Source of the DNA: Vitrella brassicaformis
Lineage: Eukaryota; Sar; Vitrellaceae
Direction: 5' to 3'
Assembly: GCA_001179505.1 (NCBI GenBank)
Contig: CDMY01000252.1
Coordinates: 125,518 to 148,043 of the forward strand
DNA length: 22,526 bases
Shown here: in pieces, positions 11,178-20,854 of the stretch
Numbering within the stretch: position 1 is the stretch's first letter
How the letters are laid out: the number at the start of each line of letters is the position of its first letter
Program-made: the position numbers and the translations under genes
The notes under the pieces: generated by a model
Database searches by the model: none
Told to the model about the DNA's origin: nothing
The model's input: only the letters and a program-made list of their open reading frames with translations

Positions 11178-13766
11178 TGCGTGTCAGTCAGTGAATTGCT
11201 GCATTTGCGCGACATGGTTGTCGGTGATGGTGTCCAGACGGAGACCTGGTGCGTTGCCTTGTGCCCTGTTAGTGTTGAATGTGAGGTCAAAAATCCCACC
11301 CTGTGGTCCCGCCACACCACACACACACATCCACGTGTGTATTGGCGTCACCTCTCCAGTGTGGTGGTGTTGACATGCACACACGCAGCTAGCTGCTATC
11401 CAGCTGGTGCATCTGCTTTGGTCACAAACTGATCGGGGAGCATCTGCCGCTTCCTATGTTGAAAAGCGGCTGCACACCGAGCGGTCCGTGGCAAAAGCAG
11501 ACACCACCACATCAGGAAAGCAGTAGCCCCACCACCACACACACACATTCCGTGCAGCAAAGCAAAGGGGCAAGGGGGTGGAAGACATGCGATGACAGCC
11601 CGTCATTCCCCTTCCTGCCAGTAGTACCTGTTTATCGACCCATCTGTCTGTCTGGCTGGCTGGCTATCTGGCTGGCTGGCTGGACCTTACTGCGTTCACA
11701 CGACAGCAATTGCTCAAGAGCAGACCAGACTGTTGCTCTCTGCTCGTGTCGCTGTGGTATGGTGCAGGCAGCCCAGAGGCAAATCCGTCCGAGAGGAGAC
11801 GAAAATGCTTCTCAGCCGCCCACATCATACGACACCGACCCGACAGCAAAGCCATGGCACTCACCAGGCAAGCCCTCCAGTGGTAAATGAGTCCGCGCGT
11901 GTGCGTCGTCAAAAATGCTCTCTTGCTTTGACCGATCCATGTCCGTAGCGTATGCTCTCAGACGACGCACCCACTCATCTCTCACACACTGCAGGCAGGA
12001 TGGGATGGCGTATCAGTCGGGGCCAGCCAACAAGACGGCACGTATCAGTCAGTCGGGCTATCTGGTCAATCATAAGGCACTGTCTGTCTGTCTGTCTGTC
12101 TGTAGACCCATGTAAATAAAGAAAACAATAAACACATTGAGAGTGAGAGTTTCTCGATCGACCGTGGCTGTGCCTCCTAAATCAAGACACCCCAGCTGGC
12201 CATTCATCCATCCATTCATTCATTCCGGCACAAGGGAGGGACACTCTCGCTGACTGCATGAGTGCCTCTCTCGGCGGATGGCATGGCGTGTCGTGTCGTG
12301 TTGTGGCATGGGCGAAATCTCCCGTGCGTTGAGTTCTCACTGCATTCACTGTCCGTCTGATGGCATTAAAAAAAAACAAATGTGGGGTTTTGACGACAAA
12401 TGTGTGCAGGCAAGGGTCTGAGGAAGCAAGGAAGATATAGGCATGGCATGGCTAGCATGGTAGGGCATAGAATGTGTGTAAAGCAAAATCGCCAGTCAGT
12501 CAGCCTGTCTGGCGCGGCTTGGCATGGCACGGCATACGGCATATGGCATGGAGGGCAACGTAAAACCGAGGAGGAAAGCGCATTTCACGCAGACAGGACA
12601 CTTCACTGCATAGAGAGACAGACAGACAGACAGACGGGCAGACGGGGAAACGGTCAGGCAGCAGCAGGTTTAATTCTCGTCTCAAGAGCAACAGCTTAGC
12701 ATCCCCTCCTCTCGTCCGCTCTGTACACAAACAATCGCCCCATACACAATCTGATACACACCCACGTCGGCCCTCTCGCTCTCGCTCTCTATCCCCCTCT
12801 CTCTCCCCTCTTCTCTTCTCTTCTCTTCTCTTTGTTTCTCCCCTGCTCCCGAGAGCTTCACTCACTTCAACAGCAGCGGGACAGCCACGCACTCACACAC
12901 CACACCACACCACACCATCCCGTCCCATCCCATCCCATCATCGATCACACCCATCCCATCTCATGGAAGCACGTCAACTCAGCGGTGCAGCCGACAGCTG
13001 CAGGAGGCGGTAGCCCGTACGTGCAGACACAGATAGATACAGAACCCACAACCAGCCGACCAGTCAGACATCCACACGACAGACAGACACGCACATGCGC
13101 ACACACATCAACACACTTGCAGGCAGCCACCACACACATCACATCGAGGGTAGTAGGTAGAAGAAATGGAGTGTAGGTCTTACTGCTCCCGGCCGTCCAG
13201 CATCAGCCCCTGGGCGTGCACCAGCTTGCTGAACGAGTATGATGGTCCCGTTCAGCAAAGAGGTGCACCGCAGAGACGTAAACCAAAAGTCCAAGACCCC
13301 ACACACATGTCGGCACGTGTGGGGAGACGTGCAGGCAGGCAGACAGGCGATGAAGATGAGCGATAGGGTCATGACAAGGAGCACCTCATGAACCAATCAA
13401 CGAGTGAATGAATCAATGAATCAATGAATCATGAAGCAGTCATTGTACGTATGGAGTCATTCATGTAGTCTGTCTGGAGTGAGTCATCGACGGACGTGCA
13501 AAAGGGTTGGTTTGGGCCGGCCGGCCGGCCGGCTACAGTGAGTAGTGAGTGGGGATGTGTGGGTCGGCAAGTGGCCCAAGGAACCCCTCACAGATACACA
13601 GACAGAACAGTGAGACAGTGAGACAGACAGACAGACAGACAGGAAGGCATTGGCATGGACGTCAAAATTGTAACACAACACGTAACACTCAGCAGACAGA
13701 CAGACAGGCAGGTTGACAGGTAGACTAGGCAGGTAGGCAGTAGTAGTGAGTGAGCGGCTGGCTCGG
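11178..13766. other. Convergent spacer, 2.6 kb, no protein gene seen
   Basis: This spacer lies between the 3' ends of the VTT-domain gene (+) and the desaturase (-). It holds CTGG/TCTG microsatellites (11640-11690, 12090-12113), an AATAAA-rich patch (12114-12140), GGCATG repeats (12430-12550), pyrimidine runs (12775-12835), CACAC and CCCAT runs (12895-12960), a four-fold GGCC run (13517-13532) and CAGA repeats. A small inverted repeat (GCCGCTT 11446-11452, AAGCGGC 11464-11470) and a strong hairpin at 13216-13268 are the only structured signals. Short frames on both strands show no family resemblance. Confidence 0.6.
13216..13268. ncRNA. Candidate structured RNA: 17-bp stem hairpin
   Basis: Outer arms GTGCACC (13216-13222) and GGTGCAC (13262-13268) pair perfectly. 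A symmetric 3x3 internal loop follows (AGC against AGA). Inner arms TTGCTGAACG (13226-13235) and CGTTCAGCAA (13249-13258) pair perfectly around a 13-nt loop. This is the strongest hairpin I found in a non-coding part of the window. It resembles no RNA family I know, and it is not the histone stem-loop. It could be an independent small RNA or part of a long 3' UTR. Confidence 0.35.
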
Positions 13767-15559
13767 TCATTTGGCTTTCTTACTGCCGTCCATCTCCCTC
13801 TCCACGGCGTACTCGGCCACGTTCTTGAGGTTGCCCAGCGTCGCCTTCACGGCCTGATGTAGGTAGGGACACGTTCACAAACCAAGCCACATCCATCTCT
13901 ACTGTCCTCTCTCTCTCTCTCTCTCTGCGTGTGTCCGTTAGTTACCGTGATGTAGTCGAGGCTCTGGTAGGTGAGGCCATGGTCCTCGCAAAACTGACGA
14001 ATCCTGAAACACACAGACAGGTGCTAGTGAGGGACTATGGTGGTGGGGTGTGTGTGTTTGTTCGCCGTCCATCGAGATCTCACTGCAGTGACTGACCTGG
14101 GCACGAGTTGGGGCTGTCTGTACTGCGGCATGGAGGGGAACAGGTGGTGCTCAACCTGGCAGTTCAGGTAGCCCATCCACCAGTTGACTGAATATATGAC
14201 ACAGACACACATCGATCCACACACATCTCTCCTCCCTCCCGACAGGCTGGCTCCCTCCCTCCCTCGCTCACCGAAGGGGTTAGGGTCGACGTTGATGGTG
14301 TAGTCGATGCCGTATTCGACCCAGTTCTTGTGCTCGTCGGCCCGTGTGGTCGGCAGGTGGGTGTGGTTCAGGCTGAAGTTGCCGAACAGGTACACGCCGC
14401 TCACAAACATGGTCATGTAGAAGGTCGACAGACACATCAAAATCGACCAGTCCGACGGGCACGAGTAAAAGTGCGCCACGTAGCGCAGGATCACAAACAG
14501 CAAAGTCACCGGGTCACGCCGCCCCTTCCTGCAATGCAGAACGCGCACACACAACCATGGCCGGATGGATGGATGGTCGCTGCCCGAGTCAACGCGCCGC
14601 GCCCGTGTGTGTGTGTGTGTATGTGTGTGTACCTCAGGATGTATTCCTTGGGGTGGAGGTAGAAGTGCCAGAAGAAGACGTTGAGCACCGACGTCAGCGG
14701 CAGGAAGGTCAGGTGCTGGTAGCGGATCCACCAAGTCGGCGTCATGGCAGCACGACGACCGCGCTCCAACGCCTAAACACAGCACCACACACACAAGTGT
14801 GAAGAGACCCACGCCGCACTCTCTGCCCGTCCCTCTCTCCCTCACTCCTCCCTCTTTCCCTGTGTGCCCGTCGCTTACATCCTTGTAGAAGGCGACGAAG
14901 GGCAGCGTGTCGACGTCGAGGTCGTGGTCCTCCTTCTGTGGAGTGGCATGGTGTTTGTTGTGCATGTGGTTCCACTTCCAGCCGTATGTGATGAGGCCGA
15001 AGGAGATGAAGATGGTCTGGATGGCCTTGTCCACCGGGATGATGCCCGTCAGGGAGTGGTGGCCGCCCTCGTGCTGGATCCACCCCGACCGGCCGCCAGC
15101 CAGGCCCCCGATGAACATGGACAGCAGCACCGACCACCAGGTGCCCGCCTTGAGCAGCACGAAGCTCACCACGAACATCGAGATGATCTCCACTATCCTG
15201 AAGGCCACGTGCGCCAGGTCGGGCTTGAACCAGCCCTCCGCCACCAGGTCGCTCCGCAGCTTTCGGTAGTCGGCCAGCATCTGCTGCGCTCGCTCACTCT
15301 TTTCCATGGGCTTGTCGGCGGGCCTGGAGGGCAGCGACTTGAGGATCTTGTCGGCCCGAGGACTGCGCTGGTGGAAAGCGACGTAGGCATCGGTGGCGTC
15401 CTGGTTGGCGTAGTAGGCGATGACGGAGCCGCCGGGGTGCCGCTTGACAAAGTCGGTGATGTCGTATATGCGGTCACGCACCTGGATCTCGACGCGGCCG
15501 GACGCCGGGGGAGCCTTCCGTGATGCAGGGAGGAGACGAGGCGACGCCTGCTTGCACAT
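13767..15559 (-). CDS. Cytochrome-b5-fused front-end fatty-acid desaturase, 6 exons
   Basis: Front-end desaturases insert a double bond between an existing one and the carboxyl end of an acyl chain (delta-4, -5, -6 or -8), usually in the ER, using electrons through their own cytochrome b5 domain. Exons, 5' to 3': 15559-14879, 14772-14633, 14528-14272, 14187-14097, 14003-13946, 13853-13767 (437 aa), all GT-AG with agreeing phases. Visible are the heme-binding HPGG (41-44), His box 1 HEGGHH (163-168), His box 2 HNKHH (200-204), and His box 3 QVEHH (370-374), where Gln replaces His as is typical of front-end enzymes. Hydrophobic helices lie at about 120-160 and after box 2. The C-terminus is lysine-rich (GSKKAK) and could act as an ER-retention tail. 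Regiospecificity cannot be read from sequence. The upstream frame is open, but 15559 is the first ATG in it. Confidence 0.92.
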
Positions 15560-16400
15560 GGTGACGGGACGGGACTGGGGTTGCCGCTGCAAGAAAAGGA
15601 CTGCACTGGCAAGCTCGCAGATCCGGCTGCGAGCTTAGCCGAACGATCCCTGGCCGCGGCCAGGTTTTCTCCGCCAGGTTTTGCTGAAGCTCGCAACATG
15701 AATCTGGGCAGTCAGCATTCATTCTCAGCAGGAGAACACCTTCGACCAGGACGCACAAGCGATGGCGGCCGAGAACGGCAACATGGATTGGGACGCTGGG
15801 CCAGGGCGAGGACCGATACCAAACCAGAACCGGCAGGAGGAGGGGAGAGGGCGGCACGAGGGTAACAGCAAGTTCAACAGTGAGTGCCTATGATAGATAG
15901 AGACTGAAAAAATTCCGTTGTCAGTTGCCGAGTCTGCCACCTACCCCATCTGTCCGTACGAACGAGTTGACTACAGCGTTATCCGTCAGGCTGTCAGGCA
16001 TCATGCTTTTCATCCCATCATATCGCATCTCATCGCATCGCATAAAGGGGCTGGCTGCGGAAAAATAAGGTGTAGTGCAGCTGCGCAGCCAGCCAGCCAG
16101 CCAGCCGGACATGACCAACGTACCAACACACGATCGAAGGAAAACTGCCTGCCTCGGCAAACGAACGAGACCACTCTCGGTAGGTAGCTAGTCGCTGCAT
16201 TGCCAGACCACCCCACGCAGACAGACGCACAGCCAGTGCTGCCTCTCGCATGCCGTCACTCACAGAGACCGAAAAACGAACGAGGCAGAGCACTCTCTCC
16301 ACCGTACGTTGCTGTCATATAAAGCATAGCGGTGTGCCTGTGGCACACACGGCACGGCTGCCTTTGTTTCTTCTTTCCGACATTGCCTGCATCGCATCCA
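15560..16400. promoter_or_regulatory. Spacer between cyclophilin 3' end and desaturase 5' end
   Basis: Both flanking genes are on the minus strand, so this 841 bp holds the cyclophilin 3' UTR (right) and the desaturase promoter and 5' UTR (left). A sequence resembling an acceptor (TTTTCTTGCAG) ends about 32 nt before the desaturase ATG on the minus strand, so a 5' UTR intron is possible. Nearby is the palindromic pair AAGCTCGCAG/CTGCGAGCTT (15611-15636). The rest contains AGCC and CATCG repeats and no recognisable gene. Confidence 0.55.
15611..15639 (-). promoter_or_regulatory. GCTWAGCTCGCAG element upstream of the desaturase, arranged as a palindrome
   Basis: On the minus strand GCTAAGCTCGCAG spans 15639-15627, 68 nt before the ATG. 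It is identical to the 13-mer at 18258-18246. A second half copy in the other orientation (AAGCTCGCAG, 15611-15620) makes perfect 10-bp arms around a 6-bp centre. A further partial copy is at 15687-15696. Confidence 0.5.
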
Positions 16401-18187
16401 TCAGACGGCATACGATGGGCTCTCTGACTTGCCGGTCTTCTGCAGTTTGTCTATGCCCTCAACCACCCGTGCCGACACGATGGTGTCCCCCACTCGGATG
16501 TCGCGCAGGAAGTCCGCACCAGACACCGTGTAGCCAAAACACGCGTACCTGAGTGAGGCACACACACACACGTGTGGTGTGGGGTGGGGTGGTTGGTCGG
16601 GCTGGGTGTCATTCTGGTGGCTTGGCGAGCGTGTCTGTCTGAGCGTACCTTCCGTCCATGAAGTTTTTGCCGGCCGGTGTGAGGTCCGAGTCGAAGAGCA
16701 GCCAGAAGAACTGTGAGGAGCCGCTGTTGTTGTCGAACTCTGAGCGAGCCATCCCAAGCGCACCGTACGCCTGTGGAGGATAGACACGCAAGAAACGACG
16801 ATCATGTTATGGCCCACAGGCCGATGCTTTAGCATGTGGTAATTTCGGCTGACCTGGAACGGGAGCGTTGTGGCCGCGAATCCCCGGCCATCCTCCTCTG
16901 TTGTCTCGCCGTACATGGGCGCATTGTCGCCCTGTCCACACACACATCACACACCAACACACAAGTGTCACCCATAGGCCTTTCCTTGTCTTCTCCATGC
17001 CTCCCTCACCTTGACGAATATCTCAAGTGGGACCCTCCTCGGCTCCTTTGCCCCAGTCGGCACATATCCCTCCGGTCCGCTGTCAGGCTTCCCCGTCTGC
17101 ACCACGAAGCCGTCAGAGCGGCTGATCTTCATCGAGTCGTAGAAGCCCTTGGACACCAGGTCGACGAAGTTGCCGGCCGTCACTGGGGCGTTCCAGCCGT
17201 CAACCACCATCACGAGCTTGGCCTCGTCGTATAGACGGCCTTCCAAATCGAACTTGCTGCCGTCGGCCTTCTTGACCACCATCTCCACCTGACTCACACA
17301 CGGCACGGCACACAGACACATACACACACGTCCTCACTCACACATGCAGAAAAGACAGACAGGCAGATGCTCTCTCTTTGTGTGCCATGTGTCACCTTTG
17401 CTCGCCCCTGCAGTTGCGGCAGGCTGGCGAATTCTTGTGGCACAGGGACCTTGTAGTTCTCCGGCACCATGAGGGCCATCAGGGCGGTCATTTTGTCGGC
17501 TATGCCGCCCTGCAGCTCCAGGCACTTGTCCAGCTTGGCGGCCTCCTGAGGCGAGCCACGTGACGCCGGCTCGCGGATGGCCTCTATCAATGGGTCAACC
17601 GACGCACCGATCGACGCCAGCAGCTCCTTGGCCTTGTCCTCCGACTTGGGTCGGATGGCCTTGAGCAGGGACGCCTCCTTGTCCCTGATGAGCACTCTGG
17701 CCTTGTTAAGGTGGTTGACGGCCGAGTCGAAGCGCTTGACGGGGATGTCGCCCTTGACCGCTTCTAACTCCACTTGCAGAGCCGTCACGTCCTTGTCCTG
17801 GATCGGCAGGCCGTAGCGCAGCAGACTGTCGGCGTCCTTGTTGACACGTGAGCCCGCTGCCGATGGAGCGTTGAGCCCGCCCTGCCACGACTTGGCCGCA
17901 TTCGACGGGAAAGAGGGCAGCAGAGGCGAGAGTGCCGCGATGCCGACAGCTGCACGTGCCGCCTCTTCTGCATAGCCTCTTCGTGATGTGCATTCGGCGT
18001 TTTCAGAGGCTGCTGGGCCCGTCGATTGTTGCTCGGGGAGGGAAGGGCGTCTCAAGGACGGGGTACGGGTCAGGCGAGTTGCATCACTGAATGAATGCTG
18101 CACTCTGAACGTCCAGGCAACCTCAGAAAGGCCCAGGAGCGCGGCCGCGCAGATGGCGACTGAAGATCTTCTGACGCCCATGCCCAT
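16401..18187 (-). CDS. CYP38: Thylakoid-lumen cyclophilin of the CYP38/TLP40 type, 5 exons
   Basis: In plants CYP38/TLP40 is a lumenal immunophilin needed for photosystem II assembly and repair. Exons, 5' to 3': 18187-17396, 17288-17010, 16931-16854, 16770-16649, 16548-16401 (472 aa), all GT-AG. The leader looks three-part: a signal peptide ([14 protein letters not shown]) ending before Phe27, as in secondary-plastid transit peptides; a basic Ser/Thr-rich stretch; then a twin-arginine lumen signal (RRGY at 69-72, hydrophobic 79-92, cleavage near Ala97). A helical N-terminal domain (about 110-260) follows, as in CYP38, then a cyclophilin domain (265-472) with family motifs [41 protein letters not shown] and LDGRY-like FMDGRY. 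The start is the first ATG in a frame open upstream; ATG 18181 is an alternative. The domain order matches CYP38 throughout, so identity is firm; function is inferred. Confidence 0.93.
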
Positions 18188-18353
18188 GCCGGCGTTCTCT
18201 TCTTCCCCTTCTCCTTCTCCTTTCCTCACGGTCCTCCCGCAGAGTCTGCGAGCTTAGCTGTTTTGGAAGCGGAAAGGACTCCCATCGGCACCATAATCTC
18301 GGTGATCCAAGTGAAGATCTGATCGATTCAACCATCAACCCATCGACGCACTC
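18188..18353. promoter_or_regulatory. 166-bp divergent promoter shared by CYP38 and the plastid-style kinase
   Basis: The two start codons point away from each other with only about 165 bp between them, so both promoters must overlap. The stretch has a pyrimidine-rich run (18196-18228), a near-perfect CGCAGA/TCTGCG palindrome and the shared GCTAAGCTCGCAG element on the minus strand. No TATA box is obvious. Confidence 0.65.
18246..18258 (-). promoter_or_regulatory. GCTWAGCTCGCAG element upstream of CYP38
   Basis: Minus-strand GCTAAGCTCGCAG lies 59 nt before the CYP38 ATG. It is identical in sequence to the element 68 nt before the desaturase ATG, and close in spacing. It is proposed as a core-promoter or start-site motif. 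Confidence 0.5.
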
Positions 18354-20854
18354 ATGCTGACCTTGGCGTCCGCCATGGGGGTTCTCGCAACCGATGCCAT
18401 CAGCACTGGCCGCCTGGAGCCTTTCCACTCAACGACGATTCACAACGAACTGCCCATCTCCCCCGCTCGTGGCCGCAAGACCGTGAGGCTGCCGACATTT
18501 GCAACGCGAAGATCACACCCGACAGAAGATCAGCAATGGAGGACCAGTAAAGAGCCCGCCGTGGCTGAAAAGTCCGCTTTCATTCATCCCTTGTCGGCGC
18601 CGACGAGTGGCAGGCTGTCCCGGAAGCGTCCCATGCAGAGGCCGCATTTGGTGATGGCAGCGGGCGATGCGACGACACAGAAGGGCAGGCAGGACCAGGC
18701 GAGTGAGCTGGCTTTCCAGCCGGGGTGGGACGGAGCGTTCCGTGAGGGCCAGCGGGTCGGCAAGTACTCTGTGAAGAGAGTATTGGGAAGAGGAGCCGCG
18801 GGTGAGCCATCCATCGAGCACACAGACGACGGATCCGATCCGCACATGCGCATCAGGGCGACTGCATGTACTGTACGTGTGTTTGTTGTTTCAGGCATCA
18901 CATACGAGGCGGAGGCATCACCTGACCACCCAACCATCCCTCGACAGACGTAAGAAAGGCAGACAGACAGACGTGCGCCAGTCCAGCACGACAGGGGCAC
19001 CATCTCCTTCTTTTTCTGTCCGTCCGCGTGTGTCCAGTGTCGCCCTCAAGTGTGTGTCGCTGCGGAACATGAGGACTTGGAAGGCCATGGATCTGATAGA
19101 GAGAGAGGCCCGTGTGCTGCAGTCGCTCAGCCACCCCGCCATCCCGGCTTACGTCGAGTACTTCCAGCTCGACGATGCTGGTGGCGACGGCTCGACCATC
19201 TTCTGCCTGGCTCAGAAGCTCGCGAAAGGACAGACGCTCGAGGTAATGTCAGAAAGACACCGATGCGTAGACAAAGACACACACACTGCCATGTGGGACG
19301 TGACGCAGGCGCTGGTGAAGGAGCGGTGGAGTGTGGACGATTCGGTCATATGCGCCATCGCCATCCGGTTGCTCGAGGTGCTGTCTTACCTCCACTCCCA
19401 GCGGCCGCCCATCATCCACAGGGACATCAAGCCGGCAAACATAGTGGTAGACCGGCAGCCGGACGAGGGCAATGGGGAGCAGGTGGATCTGTCGCTGGTG
19501 GACTTCGGGGGTGTCACGTCGGCCGTGTCGTCACAGTCGTTCGGCAGCACTCTTGTCGGCACCTTCGGATACATGGCACCAGAACAGGTAGCTAGGTACA
19601 CGCAAGAGGGAAATGGTACGGCTGTGTGCTGCACACGGCTGCTCTGTGTGCGGTTGCATGGCTGCAGTTTCGCGGAGTGTCGTCAGTTCAGAGTGACCTC
19701 TACTCGGTCGGCGCCACACTGCTCTACCTCATTACTGGCCAGGAGCCATCAACCTTCCCTGAAGACAGGCTGCGGATCGACTTTTCCTCCGCCCTGCCCA
19801 AGCAGCTGTCGCCCAGCATGAAGACCCTGGTTGCCGTCACCCAGCGGCTGGTGGAGCCGGCACCGCAGGACAGGTATGCGTCGGCTGACGATGCGCTGAG
19901 GGATCTTCAGCAGAGGCTGAAGCGGCCGGAGATCACCCAGCAGATCAGACGACAGGTGCGCATGCAATACAATGAGAGGCTCTGGGATATCGGCAGCGAG
20001 AGTGTCGTGTTGCTTGTTCCCTTCAGATTGATAATTTGGTGGTATTGCGGCGGCCAAAGGGCACCAAGGTGGACGTCAAGATCGACTCGGAGGGGCGGCT
20101 GCGCATTCACCTCCCACCCGTCGGCATCACTCCCGACATGATACCGCAAGTGAGTGACCAATCGCTGCTCACGACCAACCCAATGCACACCAAGAAAGCG
20201 GCCATGTGTGTGCAGGCGCTCTTCGGCGCGGCGTGGAACGGCATCATCGGTTCATGGACCTTCACCGCTCTGCGTGCCGGCGCGGGCATCGGAGGTGCGC
20301 TGTTTTCTCTGCCCTTCTGGGCAGCGGGCTTCTTCCTCGCCAAAGGGCCCCTCGTCGATGCGGCCGAGTCGACGGACCTCACCATCGGCCCGGACGTCTT
20401 TGACATCAAAAAGTACCTATATGGCGTGCAGCGCAAACGGGAGACGGGCACAACGGCCGGTGAGATCGATGGCCGACATGTACACAATGGGCTGGGCTGC
20501 TGAGCTGCACACGGGTGTTCACGGTCTGACATCGTATCGATCAGAGTTGGTGCGTTCGGCTGTGGTGATTGCTGGTGCAGATCTGACGGTGTCGCGTGTG
20601 GTGGTGGAGGTTGTCGTCAACGGCGTCCCGCAGACAGCCATCGAAATACAAGAGGGAGTCAAGTAAGGAAACCGCACACACACAGAGACACAAACACACA
20701 CGCACTCCCGCAGACACACACACACGGAAGGGTGCTGGTGGGTGTGTGCAGCAAGTATAGGTTCGGTCGTGGACTGACGACAACGGAGCAGCACTGGATT
20801 TCCTCCCAGATCAACGCATACATTCTCGAGGCACAGCGGAGCCCACAGCCGTGA
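18354..20854 (+). CDS. Cyanobacterial/plastid-style Ser/Thr kinase with C-terminal membrane module, 9 exons
   Basis: Exons: 18354-18801, 18895-18949, 19038-19242, 19309-19587, 19668-19955, 20027-20149, 20216-20459, 20545-20662, 20752-20854 (620 aa), all GT-AG. Residues 1-130 are basic, Ser/Thr-rich and could hold a plastid leader; the signal-peptide core is weak. The kinase (about 136-420) has GRGAAG (144-149), Lys172 in VALK, HRD (273-275), DFG (301-303), GTFGYMAPEQ (to 329) and SDLYSVGATLLYLITG, wording typical of bacterial-style kinases of cyanobacteria and plastids. All catalytic residues are intact. The C-terminus has a beta-rich stretch (RLRIHLPPVG), a pair of hydrophobic segments around 475-515 (LFSLPFWAAGFFLA), and a closing part (YRFGRGLTTTEQHWISSQI) that resembles membrane-linked domains of photosynthetic lineages. 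It probably phosphorylates plastid or membrane proteins; the substrate is unknown. It is divergent from CYP38. Confidence 0.87.

Noticed and set aside
11446-11470. Small inverted repeat GCCGCTT/AAGCGGC as a terminator
   Set aside because: Seven-bp arms with an 11-nt loop are expected by chance at this length. It has no T-run, and hairpin terminators are not used by eukaryotic Pol II.
12600-12650. CAGA-rich repeats here and elsewhere (4140-4170, 8550-8570, 13620-13642), considered as a possible CRISPR-like or satellite array
   Set aside because: They are simple 4-bp microsatellites without unique spacers, and the host is eukaryotic.
13139-13396. Minus-strand frame with a hydrophobic start, and a possible last exon near 13190-13257 ending in DGREQ-stop
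   Set aside because: No upstream exon or family match supports it, and the same bases form the perfect hairpin, which explains the sequence better.
14024-15592. Single 522-codon minus-strand open frame covering most of the desaturase
   Set aside because: It reads through introns (14773-14878, 14529-14632, 14188-14271). The spliced model gives clean His boxes and the correct C-terminus, while the read-through parts are CA-repeat translations. The frame's first codon is TTG, not ATG.
15193-15699. Minus-strand frame starting MLRASAKPGGENLAAARD before the desaturase
   Set aside because: It is in a different frame from the desaturase and would need a roughly 20-nt intron to join it.
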